A stretch of DNA of 64,000 nt from Alcanivorax sp. REN37 (GTDB lineage: Bacteria; Pseudomonadota; Gammaproteobacteria; Pseudomonadales; Alcanivoracaceae). This document shows, in pieces, positions 16,669 through 24,463 of this stretch. The stretch's first letter is position 1; each line of letters opens with the position of its first letter. The position numbers and the translations under genes are program-made. The DNA lies in the NCBI RefSeq assembly GCF_041102775.1, contig NZ_JBGCUO010000002.1, positions 62,001-126,000 on the forward strand, given 5' to 3'. The notes under the pieces were generated by a model, which had not been told where the DNA came from, did no database searches, and worked only from the letters and a program-made list of their open reading frames with translations.

Positions 16669-17598
16669 TCAGGCGTCGTCTTCGCTGGCATCATCGCGGC
16701 GCTTGGCACGCGGGTGGGCGGCATCATAGACCTGAGCCAGGTGCTGAAAATCCAGATGGGTGTAGATCTGGGTGGTGGACAAGTTGGCGTGGCCGAGCAG
16801 TTCCTGCACTGCACGCAGGTCGCCACTGGATTCCAGCAGGTGGGTGGCGAACGAGTGGCGCAGCATGTGCGGATGCAGGCGCTGGTCGAGGCCGTGCTCG
16901 CGCGCCTGCGCGGCCAACCGTGTCTGCACCATGCGCGGGTGAATGCGGCGGCCGCGCCGGCCCAGGAACAGGGCGCTGTCGTCGGCATCAGCGAGGTGCT
17001 GCGGGCGGCGCTGGCGCCAAGCCCGCAGCGCTGCAATCGCTGGTTTGCCGATCGGCAGGTCGCGGGTACGGCGGCCTTTGCCAAGCACGCGCACGCTGGC
17101 GTCCTGCCAGTCGATGTGATGGACATCCAGCCCCACCAACTCTGACAGCCGCAGGCCGGAGGAATAAAACAGTTCCATCATGGCGCGGTCTTGGCAGGCC
17201 CACGGGTCGTCCGGTGGCAGCGGCGGATCAAGCAGCCGTGCCACGCCATCCGGGTCCAGCGTGCGCGGCAGCCGGCGCGGGCTGCGTGGCGGGCGAATAT
17301 CCAATGCCGGGTTGTCGCGGCACAGCCCCTCGCTGACCAGCCAGTGGTAGAGCCCGCGCAGCGACGACAGCAAGCGCCCGAGGCTGCTGCCGCCCAAACC
17401 TTGCCGGTGCAGCTGGGCCACCAGCTGCCGCACGTGCTGGGCGTGCAGGTCGGACCAGTGCTGTAGGCCCTGCTCGGTCATCCAGGCCATCACCTTTTCC
17501 AGGTCACGGCGGTAATGGGTGACGGTGTGCGGCGACAGCCGCCGCACGTCCTGCAGCCGCTGCAGATACAGCGCCAGCTCCGGCTGCAAGGTGACCAC
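16669..17598 (-). CDS. xerC: Tyrosine recombinase XerC
   Basis: With XerD, resolves chromosome dimers at dif before division. 309 residues. There is an N-terminal SAM-like DNA-binding domain (about 1-90, 'LSPHTVTHYRRDLEK') and the C-terminal catalytic set: Arg in SGLRLSELVGL, Lys in LGKGRRTRDLP, HMLRHSFATHLL, LGHANLSTTQ and the Tyr nucleophile in IYTHLDF. The start is GTG at 17598, 3 bases after the DUF484 stop. The dapF-DUF484-xerC-yigB context separates it from phage integrases. Confidence 0.96.
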   Translation of the reverse strand: MVTLQPELALYLQRLQDVRRLSPHTVTHYRRDLEKVMAWMTEQGLQHWSDLHAQHVRQLVAQLHRQGLGGSSLGRLLSSLRGLYHWLVSEGLCRDNPALDIRPPRSPRRLPRTLDPDGVARLLDPPLPPDDPWACQDRAMMELFYSSGLRLSELVGLDVHHIDWQDASVRVLGKGRRTRDLPIGKPAIAALRAWRQRRPQHLADADDSALFLGRRGRRIHPRMVQTRLAAQAREHGLDQRLHPHMLRHSFATHLLESSGDLRAVQELLGHANLSTTQIYTHLDFQHLAQVYDAAHPRAKRRDDASEDDA

Positions 17599-17601
17599 CG
17601 C

Positions 17602-18312
17602 TCAGGCGCGCCGTGCCGGCAGCCGCGGATGGTGGCGCAGCAGTTCGTGCAGGCGGCGGCTGAGCACATCGCCGATGTGGCTGATGAACAGCGTATCCAG
17701 CGAACTGCGGAAGTGGTGGGCATCTTCGCTGCCGATCGCCAGCAGTCCTTGGCGGCCGTTGAACTCCAACGGCACCATGGCGGCGGACTTCACTTTGTCG
17801 GCATTGGCGCCGAACAGCTCTTGAAGCTCTTCGTCACGCAGCACACCGCAGACAGTGTTGCCGCTGCGCAGCAGGCTCTGCAGTGCAGTGTGTTGGTCTT
17901 CGGCGGCGAGACAGCGCACCTGACGGCGCAACTCGCCGGTCAAGGCTAAGTCGCGGTCGTACACCAGCAGCTGCACCGCATCGGCGGCAAAGTCGCGTTT
18001 CAGCTGTTGCAGCAGCGCCGGCAGCAAGGTTTCCAGCGTGCGCGCTTCCACCAGCGCCAGCACCAGTTGGCGCGTCTTTTCGAACAGTTGATCGTTGTCG
18101 CGCGCAACCGCCACCAGGCCGTTAAGGCGTTCACGCATCTCTTGGTTGCGTTCGCGCAGGATCTGCGCCTGGCGCTCCAGCAGCGACACGGCAGAGCCGC
18201 GCGGGTCCGGCAGTGACATCAGCTCCAGCAGATCGGGACGGGCGTGGAAGAAATCAGGGTGGTCGCGCAGGTAGCTGACTACCTGTTCGCGGCTCAGGGC
18301 GGTATCGGTCAT
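17602..18312 (-). CDS. DUF484 family protein (GAF-like)
   Basis: 236 residues. It opens with the family signature 'VVSYLRDHPDFFHARPDLL' followed by a coiled-coil 'LLERQAQILRERNQEMRERL' and a GAF-like domain to the end. The function is unknown; it is almost always found between dapF and xerC. The ATG at 18312 is preferred because GGAGAGG lies just upstream. An in-frame ATG at 18330 that overlaps the dapF stop (ATGA) is the alternative and would add six residues. Confidence 0.9.
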   Translation of the reverse strand: MTDTALSREQVVSYLRDHPDFFHARPDLLELMSLPDPRGSAVSLLERQAQILRERNQEMRERLNGLVAVARDNDQLFEKTRQLVLALVEARTLETLLPALLQQLKRDFAADAVQLLVYDRDLALTGELRRQVRCLAAEDQHTALQSLLRSGNTVCGVLRDEELQELFGANADKVKSAAMVPLEFNGRQGLLAIGSEDAHHFRSSLDTLFISHIGDVLSRRLHELLRHHPRLPARRA

Positions 18313-18326
18313 CGGCCTCTCCATGG

Positions 18327-19181
18327 TCATGGGCACACCGGGTCGGGGTAGGGCAGCACACCGTCGTACACCGCACAGGCGGGCCCGGTCATGGTGATGT
18401 GAGTGCCGGCGTAATGAATCTGCAGCGTGCCACCGGGCAGCTGCACACTGACGCTGTCGTCGAGCAGGCCGCGGCGCTGGCCACAGACCACCGCGGCACA
18501 GGCGCCGGAGCCGCAGGCACGGGTTTCGCCAACGCCGCGTTCGAACACGCGCAGGCGGATGTGGCTGCGGTCGATGATCTGCATGAAGCCGACGTTGACC
18601 TGCTCTGGGAAGCGTTCGTGCTGGGACAGCAACGGGCCCACCTCGGCCACCGGTGCTTGGTCGACGTTTTCCACCAGCAGCACGCAGTGGGGGTTACCGA
18701 GCCCCACCGCAGACACCTCGTGCGCGTTGGTGCCGGCCACGATCAAGTAGCTGTCGGCTTCCGCTTTGGCGACAAACGGGATTTGGTCGAGCTGCCAGCG
18801 CGGGGCACCCATGTCGACACTGATCAAACCATCGTCGGTGATGCGCAGCTGCATCTGGCCACTGTGGGTTTCTAGCCGCAGCGTGTGGCCGTCGAACAGG
18901 CCTTTGTCGCGCACGAAGCGTGCCACACAGCGGGCGCCGTTGCCGCACTGGCCCACTTCAGTGCCGTCGGCATTGAAAATGCGGTAGCAGAAATCGGCAT
19001 CGCCGTGGGCTGGCTGGATCAGCAGCAACTGGTCGAAACCGACGCCGGTATGGCGGTCAGCAAGGCGTGCCAAGACATCGGACGGCCACGGCGGACCGGT
19101 CTCCGGCAGCGTCTGGCTGACGCCGTCGAGCACCATGAAGTCGTTGCCAAGACCGTGCATCTTGGTGAACTGGATGGACAT
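18327..19181 (-). CDS. dapF: Diaminopimelate epimerase
   Basis: Converts LL- to meso-diaminopimelate for lysine and peptidoglycan synthesis, in the cytoplasm. 284 residues, with the two catalytic cysteines in GQCGNGARC and ETRACGSGACA and the N-terminal 'FTKMHGLGNDFMVLDG'. It heads a minus-strand operon with DUF484, xerC, yigB and yqcC. In Pseudomonas and enterics lysA (or lysA-lptM) sits immediately upstream; here lysA is about 8 kb away with other genes between. Confidence 0.96.
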   Translation of the reverse strand: MSIQFTKMHGLGNDFMVLDGVSQTLPETGPPWPSDVLARLADRHTGVGFDQLLLIQPAHGDADFCYRIFNADGTEVGQCGNGARCVARFVRDKGLFDGHTLRLETHSGQMQLRITDDGLISVDMGAPRWQLDQIPFVAKAEADSYLIVAGTNAHEVSAVGLGNPHCVLLVENVDQAPVAEVGPLLSQHERFPEQVNVGFMQIIDRSHIRLRVFERGVGETRACGSGACAAVVCGQRRGLLDDSVSVQLPGGTLQIHYAGTHITMTGPACAVYDGVLPYPDPVCP

Positions 19182-19368
19182 CGAAACTCCGTGGATCGGG
19201 CAGGCAGGGGCTCATTGTAGGGCGTCGCCAGAGCTGCGACCACTGGCAGCGTGGCCTGTTTTGAATGGCTTATTTGGCACGGACGCACCTCAACTTGGGC
19301 CGCGGGTTTGGCGACACTCTTCGCCACTGTGCCGATACCGCGCCCCGTTAACCTGCAGGAGTGCTGCT

Positions 19369-20241
19369 ATGACTGCCAAAGTCCAAGGTCTCAACCGCCG
19401 TACCAATCAGAGTGACATCCAGCCGCGCCGGCTGGGTCTGGAATTCGACACCGCCATCCCGCGCTACTGGTTTGATGGCGACCAGTTCAAGACCGTGCTG
19501 CTGGCGGCGCTGTCTTGCACCTTCCCGGAAGGCGAGCGCTTCTTCGTGCGTTCGGTGCGGCATTTCCAGCCGCAGCTCACCGACACCATGCTGAAGGAAG
19601 AAGTGAAAGGCTTTATCGGCCAAGAAGCGCACCACGGCAATGAGCACGACGCCTTCAATGCGTTTTTGGAGCAACACGGCATGCCGGCGTCGAAGGTGTC
19701 GCGCTTCGTGCTCGACGGCCTCAAGCTGCAAAGCAAGTGGCTGTCACCGGAACGACAATTGGCCAAGACCTGCGCGCTGGAGCATTTCACCGCCATGCTG
19801 GCGGAAGCCATCCTTGAAGACGAACAGCTGCTGGCCGGCATGGACGAGCGCGTGTTGCCGCTATGGCTGTGGCACGCGGTGGAAGAAAGTGAGCACAAAT
19901 CGGTGGCGTTCGACGTCTATGCCGACCAAGTCGGCCGCTATGGCCTGCGGGTGTCGGAAATGGCGATCACCACACTGGAGTTCATTGGTTTCACCGCGCT
20001 GCATTACTGGCAACTGCGCGGCGGCATGGACGATGCCACTGACTGGCGCTCGGTACGCAATGGCTACCGCTGGCTGGTGGGCAAAGGCGGTTTGCTGCGC
20101 CGCCTGGCGCCGGCTTATCTGTCCTACTACCGGCGCGACTTCCACCCGTCCCAGCGCGATAGCCGCAGCCTGCGCGATGCCGGCCTCAAGCGTCTGGCGG
20201 CAATGCTGAAACGTCCGGAGTTGTTGGAGCCGGCGGCGTAA
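19369..20241 (+). CDS. Predicted metal-dependent hydrolase (COG3687/PF10118 type)
   Basis: 290 residues. The body shows a di-metal helical-bundle pattern: 'EVKGFIGQEAHHGNEHDAFN' near 82-101, then ALEHFTAMLAE, and 'WLWHAVEESEHKSVAFDVY' near 163. This is the set of Glu/His motifs of the COG3687 family. The biochemical role is not established. GCAGGAG lies 7 nt before the ATG; the open frame extends upstream into dapF antisense but without a ribosome site. The last 56 bases overlap the convergent AI-2E family gene. Confidence 0.85.
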   Translation: MTAKVQGLNRRTNQSDIQPRRLGLEFDTAIPRYWFDGDQFKTVLLAALSCTFPEGERFFVRSVRHFQPQLTDTMLKEEVKGFIGQEAHHGNEHDAFNAFLEQHGMPASKVSRFVLDGLKLQSKWLSPERQLAKTCALEHFTAMLAEAILEDEQLLAGMDERVLPLWLWHAVEESEHKSVAFDVYADQVGRYGLRVSEMAITTLEFIGFTALHYWQLRGGMDDATDWRSVRNGYRWLVGKGGLLRRLAPAYLSYYRRDFHPSQRDSRSLRDAGLKRLAAMLKRPELLEPAA

Positions 20242-21358
20242 GCGCCGCTTCTGGCTGTGACTCGGCCTCCGGCGGCAGCGTTGCCGCCGGGGACGGATCA
20301 CGGAATTCATTCAGCGACAGATCCCACACCGCAATGAAGAACGCGGCCACCAGTGGGCCGAGCACAAAGCCGCTGATGCCCAGCAGCGTGATCCCGCCCA
20401 GCGTGGTGACCAGAATCGCGTAATCCGGCAACTGGGTTTTCTGACCCACCAGCCGCGGCCGCAGCAGGTTGTCCGCCAACCCGATCGGGCCGACCCCGAA
20501 CGCCACCAGCAGGATGCCCTGCCACAGCTGACCGGTCAGCAGGAAGTACACCGCCACCGGCGTCCAGATCAGCGCCGCGCCCACCGCCGGCAACAGCGAC
20601 AGCAGCGCCATCAGCGCCCCCCACAGCAGCGCGCCCTGAATATCCAGAATCCAAAAAATAAAGCCGCCCAACGCGCCCTGAATCAGCGCGATCAGCACGT
20701 TGCCCTTCATGGTGGCGCGCACCACTTCGCCGAATTTGCGGAACAGCCGGGTCTTGTGTTCTTCACTGAGTGGCACCGCATCGCTGATGCGGCGCGCCAG
20801 CTGGTGGCCATCGCGCAGGAAGAAGAACAGCAGGTACAGCATGACGCCGAATTTGACGATGAAGCCGAACGAGAACTGGCCAATGTTCACCGCGTTGCGC
20901 GCTAGATAGGCACTACTGGACGACACCGTGTTGCGGATGCCTTCGCGCACCTCCACCACGTTGATGCCGAGATCTGCGGCATGTTGGCGCAGCGACGGCG
21001 CTGCCTCTTGAATGCGGTCCACATAGCGGCCGAAGTCGAGTTTGCCGCTTTGAATCAGCTCGAACAGCACGCGGCCTTCCTGCAGCAGTGCCAGCGCCAT
21101 GGTCAGCAGCGGAATGATCGCCACCACAATGCACACCACCAGCGTCAGCAAGCTGGCTAGGGTTGGGCGGCGAGGCATGCGGGCGCGTACCCGGTTTTGC
21201 AGCGGCATGAACATGATGGCGAAGATCGCCGCCCACAGGATCGGGCTAAAGAACGGCGCGATGATGGCGAAGAATGCCAGCGACACAGCAATCAACAGCA
21301 CGATGAAAGAGCGGCTTTGCACCTTTTCGGTGGTCACGGACACGTCCTCTGGCGGCAT
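20186..21358 (-). CDS. AI-2E family (PerM-type) transporter
   Basis: 390 residues with about eight membrane segments. Family features are an N-terminal helix pair 'VSLAFFAIIAPFFSPILWAA', a soluble middle part, and C-terminal 'LLSLLPAVGAALIWTPVAVY', 'FGVGPIGLADNLLRPRLVG' and 'LGGITLLGISGFVLGPLVAA'. Substrates differ widely across the family (AI-2 export in one member, Na+/H+ exchange in others), so none is assigned. The Pro/Ala-rich C-terminal tail is the part that overlaps the opposite gene by 56 bases. The start is ATG at 21358. It follows the ArsA-like gene by 59 bases on the same strand. Confidence 0.88.
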   Translation of the reverse strand: MPPEDVSVTTEKVQSRSFIVLLIAVSLAFFAIIAPFFSPILWAAIFAIMFMPLQNRVRARMPRRPTLASLLTLVVCIVVAIIPLLTMALALLQEGRVLFELIQSGKLDFGRYVDRIQEAAPSLRQHAADLGINVVEVREGIRNTVSSSSAYLARNAVNIGQFSFGFIVKFGVMLYLLFFFLRDGHQLARRISDAVPLSEEHKTRLFRKFGEVVRATMKGNVLIALIQGALGGFIFWILDIQGALLWGALMALLSLLPAVGAALIWTPVAVYFLLTGQLWQGILLVAFGVGPIGLADNLLRPRLVGQKTQLPDYAILVTTLGGITLLGISGFVLGPLVAAFFIAVWDLSLNEFRDPSPAATLPPEAESQPEAALTPPAPTTPDVSALPPDA

Positions 21359-21417
21359 GAGTTCGGATTCTCGTTGTTGCACTGCGCTTGCTGCAACCGT
21401 TTGCCGGCTGGGCAAGG

Positions 21418-22404
21418 TTAAAAGTGTGTTGCCAGCGCGCGCAGTGCCGGTAAGCCGACGATGTCTTCGGCCGCCCAAGGTAATCGGTGGCGCGGCAGCT
21501 GGCCGAGGCGGCGCTCCAGTTCGGCCAGCTGACGGGCCTCACTGTGGCGACGCCCGCGCAGGAAGGGGTCATCGCTGCCGGTGGGCAGCAGTCGGTTCAC
21601 CACCAGTCCGGCCAGCGGAACCTCGGCCGCCTGCAATGCCTGCGCCGCCCGTTCGGTTTCCAGGAGGGGCAAGCGCTCTGCGGTGAGCACCAGCAGGAAC
21701 GCGGTGTTGGCGGCGTCAGACAACCGGCGCCGGGTGCGCCGCAGCAGTGCTTGGCGGGCCGCCAGTCGTGCTTTCAGGGCGCCATCCCGGTCGCTGTCCG
21801 GTGCCGGTTGTTGCAGCGGCCGGTCCAGTTCGGCGCCCGGCGACAAGTGAGCCAGCACAGCGCCAAGCCGTTCGGCGCGCTGGTTGTGGCGCAGCAAGCC
21901 ATCGGTCCAGGCCGCCATCATTTCCGGCAGTTGCAGCAGGCGCAGGGTATGGCCGGTGGGGGCGGTATCGAGCACCAGCAGGTCATGCTGCTGTTCTTGG
22001 TCGAGCAATTGCGCCACCCGCTCCAGCAGCGCCGCTTCCTGGGCGCCGGGGCTGTCTGCCGACAACATCAGCTGTCGGCGCAGTTCACCGAGTTGCTGTG
22101 GGCGGGCAAAGCGCGCCATGTGCGCCAGCACGTCTTCCAGGTAATCCCGTGCGGCTTGGTCCGGATCAATTTCCAGCAGCTGCAGTCGCTCAGTGACTGG
22201 GCGCAGCGCCGGCGATGGCGCGACACCGAAGGCATCGCTGAGGCTGTGGGCCGGGTCGGTGGAGACCACCAGCGTGCGGCGCCCCTGATCCGCCGCCGCT
22301 AGCGCGAGGCTGGCGGCAACTGTGGTTTTGCCGACACCGCCTTTGCCGCCCACCAGCAGCAGCCGGCGCTCACGCAACAGGGCGGGCAGGTCCAGCGTGG
22401 GCAT
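21418..22404 (-). CDS. ArsA/GET3-type ATPase
   Basis: 328 residues, a single-unit member of the ArsA/GET3 family of SIMIBI ATPases. The deviant Walker A is GGKGGVGKTTVAASLAL near 19-35. 'VVSTDPAHSLSDAFG' is switch I and LDTAPTGHTLRLLQLPE is switch II. The C-terminus has 'LAGLVVNRLLP' and the usual 'RHSEARQLAELERRL'. No arsenic genes (arsB, arsC, arsR, arsD) are nearby. Its start overlaps the stop of the small CC-ending gene by one base (TGATG), which in turn overlaps cstA. I infer a role with CstA or a membrane protein rather than arsenic export. Confidence 0.88.
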   Translation of the reverse strand: MPTLDLPALLRERRLLLVGGKGGVGKTTVAASLALAAADQGRRTLVVSTDPAHSLSDAFGVAPSPALRPVTERLQLLEIDPDQAARDYLEDVLAHMARFARPQQLGELRRQLMLSADSPGAQEAALLERVAQLLDQEQQHDLLVLDTAPTGHTLRLLQLPEMMAAWTDGLLRHNQRAERLGAVLAHLSPGAELDRPLQQPAPDSDRDGALKARLAARQALLRRTRRRLSDAANTAFLLVLTAERLPLLETERAAQALQAAEVPLAGLVVNRLLPTGSDDPFLRGRRHSEARQLAELERRLGQLPRHRLPWAAEDIVGLPALRALATHF

Positions 22405-22682
22405 CAGCAGCAGCGGAACTGGTCGAGCGGTGAATGCGCCATGCCCTGGCGTCGATGCCAGTCGTGGAAGCGCTCCAGCAGCAGCGGCTGCAGTTCCAAG
22501 GTGTGCCAGGTGGCGGGGTTGGGGATGCCCATCATTTCGGCAAATACCAGCAGCATGAACAGGTCTTCCTCATCGCGGCGGGCGGCGGCAATGGCGCGCC
22601 GGTAGGGCGCGTTGTAGTACTCCGCGCCGAACGCCTCGGCGCGGCGGTACCAATGGGTGATGCGTTGCCACAGGGGCGTCAT
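22404..22682 (-). CDS. Small protein ending in Cys-Cys, coupled to cstA
   Basis: 92 residues, soluble, aromatic and Arg-rich (WHTLELQPLLLERFHDWHRR), ending in FRCC directly before the stop. It sits where YbdD/YjiX normally follows cstA, and YbdD also ends in Cys-Cys, but the rest of the sequence does not look like YbdD. From memory NCBI has a 'cory-CC-star' family of such proteins; I could not verify membership. The start overlaps the cstA stop by four bases (ATGA) and the stop overlaps the ArsA-like start, so all three are translationally coupled. Function unknown. Confidence 0.8.
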   Translation of the reverse strand: MTPLWQRITHWYRRAEAFGAEYYNAPYRRAIAAARRDEEDLFMLLVFAEMMGIPNPATWHTLELQPLLLERFHDWHRRQGMAHSPLDQFRCC

Positions 22683-24343
22683 GGCGCCACCTGCCGACTA
22701 CGGCGCAGCGCTGCCACGCATTCCAACGCCACCAACACCGCCGCCACCAGCACCACGCTGCCGAGGCCGAACAGGAACCAGTTCTTGTCGATGAAGAAGC
22801 TGCGCAGTTGCAGCAGCAAACCGAGCAGCGTCATCACCAGCAGGAACGCCAGTGGGATGGCGGTGTAGCGCGCGGGTCGCTGGCGCTGGATCAGCATCAG
22901 CGTGATGACGAGCAGGGTGAGTCCGGCCAACAGTTGGTTGGTGGTGCCGAATAGCGGCCAGATCAGCAGGCCGCCGGAGCCGTCGGCGCCGCCGGCGCCA
23001 AACGCCAGCACCAGGCAGGTGCCCACCGCCAGCAGCGTGGCGGGCAGTGCTTTGCCCATCCATTTGATCTGATAGATCTCGCCCCATTCTTGGAAAATGT
23101 AGCGTTGCAACCGCAGCCCGGTGTCCATGGTGGTGCCAGCAAACAGCGCGGCCATTACCGTCAGCATGGTGGCGGAGACCTCGGCACTGATGCCGATGCC
23201 CTGTTCCAGAATGCGTGCGCCGCCGTTGACGAACGCCGCCTCGCCACCCTGACCGAAGGCGTGGTACACCGCTTGCCAATCGGCCAACGAGGCAAAACCG
23301 GCGGTGGCGAGAATGATCGACGCCAGCGACAACGCCCCCTCACCAATACCGCCGAAGTAACCGACAAAGCGGGCATCGGTTTCCCGTGCCAACTGCTTGG
23401 AGGTGGTGCCGGACGCCACCAGCCCGTGGAAACCGGAGATCGCGCCGCAGGCAATGGTGACGAACAGCAGCGGAATCAGTGAGGGCGTACCCGGTGGTAA
23501 ATCGGTGTTGAGTGCCGGCGCCACGATGGCCGGATTGACGATCAGCACCGCGGCGTAGATCAGGATCAGGCCGACGAACAATTGCAGGCCGTTGATGTAG
23601 TCACGCGGCTGCAGCAGCATCCACACCGGTAGCACTGACGCAATGGCGGCGTACAGGAACAGCAGCAAAATCCAGCTGGCGTTGGCGGACAGACCGAAGG
23701 TGGAATCCGGCAGTGACACCGGCACCTGCGGGCCGACGTAGATCAGCGCATAAAGCGCGATCACGCCCAGCACGGACACCAGCCCCAGCGGCAGCAGCCG
23801 GCGGTAGATCAGTTGGCCGATCACTAGCGCCACAGCGATGGCGCCCCACACCGGCACCACGGCGCCGGGGTTGCCCACCAGCAGCCGCGCAATCACCACG
23901 CCAAACACGGCGTTGACCATCAGCAGCACCAGGAAGATGACGATCATGAACAGGCTGCGAGCACGGCGGCCGACCACATCACCGGTGAGCGCGCCCACCG
24001 ATTTGGCGCGATTACGCACGCTGGCCCAGATCGCGCCCATGTCGTGCACGCCGGCAAAGAAGATGGTGCCGAACACTACCCACAGGAACGCTGGCAGCCA
24101 GCCCCAGATCACCGCAATGGCGGGGCCGACAATGGGGGCGGCGCCGGCCACCGAGGTGAAGTGGTGGCCCCACAGCACAAAGCGGTTGGTGGGCACGAAG
24201 TCGATGCCGTCTTCGAATTCGTGCGCTGGTGTGCGGAAGTCCGGGTCCAGCTTGAAGATGCGTTGGGCGATGAAGCGTGAATAGAACAGATAGCCGAGGG
24301 CCATGCCGGCCAGGCCAAGCAGAAGCAGCACAATAGCGCTCAT
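22679..24343 (-). CDS. cstA: CstA family carbon starvation/pyruvate transporter
   Basis: 554 residues with about 15 membrane segments. The family hallmark is near the N-terminus: 'FVPTNRFVLWGHHFTSVAGA' followed by PIVGPAIAVIWGWLPA. 'FHGLVASGTTSKQLARETDA' and 'PLFGTTNQLLAGLTLL' are also typical. E. coli CstA and BtsT take up pyruvate and peptides; this is a shorter type (E. coli CstA has about 700 residues). AAAGGAG lies 5 nt before the ATG at 24343. It leads a three-gene coupled operon with the CC-ending protein and the ArsA-like ATPase. Confidence 0.92.
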   Translation of the reverse strand: MSAIVLLLLGLAGMALGYLFYSRFIAQRIFKLDPDFRTPAHEFEDGIDFVPTNRFVLWGHHFTSVAGAAPIVGPAIAVIWGWLPAFLWVVFGTIFFAGVHDMGAIWASVRNRAKSVGALTGDVVGRRARSLFMIVIFLVLLMVNAVFGVVIARLLVGNPGAVVPVWGAIAVALVIGQLIYRRLLPLGLVSVLGVIALYALIYVGPQVPVSLPDSTFGLSANASWILLLFLYAAIASVLPVWMLLQPRDYINGLQLFVGLILIYAAVLIVNPAIVAPALNTDLPPGTPSLIPLLFVTIACGAISGFHGLVASGTTSKQLARETDARFVGYFGGIGEGALSLASIILATAGFASLADWQAVYHAFGQGGEAAFVNGGARILEQGIGISAEVSATMLTVMAALFAGTTMDTGLRLQRYIFQEWGEIYQIKWMGKALPATLLAVGTCLVLAFGAGGADGSGGLLIWPLFGTTNQLLAGLTLLVITLMLIQRQRPARYTAIPLAFLLVMTLLGLLLQLRSFFIDKNWFLFGLGSVVLVAAVLVALECVAALRRSRQVAP

Positions 24344-24463
24344 GGGGACTCCTTTCGCTGTCACTGAGCGGCTGCGTCGGGGCTGTATCGGGACACCGGT
24401 GCCGGCCGCGCCACCCCGGCGCCGGTCTCCCGCATGCTGCCTCAATCCGTCAGCGCTGTCTTG

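Noticed and set aside
16669..17598. Phage or genomic-island integrase
   Set aside because: The dapF-DUF484-xerC-yigB context and sequence identify the chromosomal XerC.
21418..22404. Arsenic resistance operon
   Set aside because: The ATPase is ArsA/GET3-like but no arsB, arsC, arsD or arsR is present; the coupled genes are cstA and a small unknown protein.
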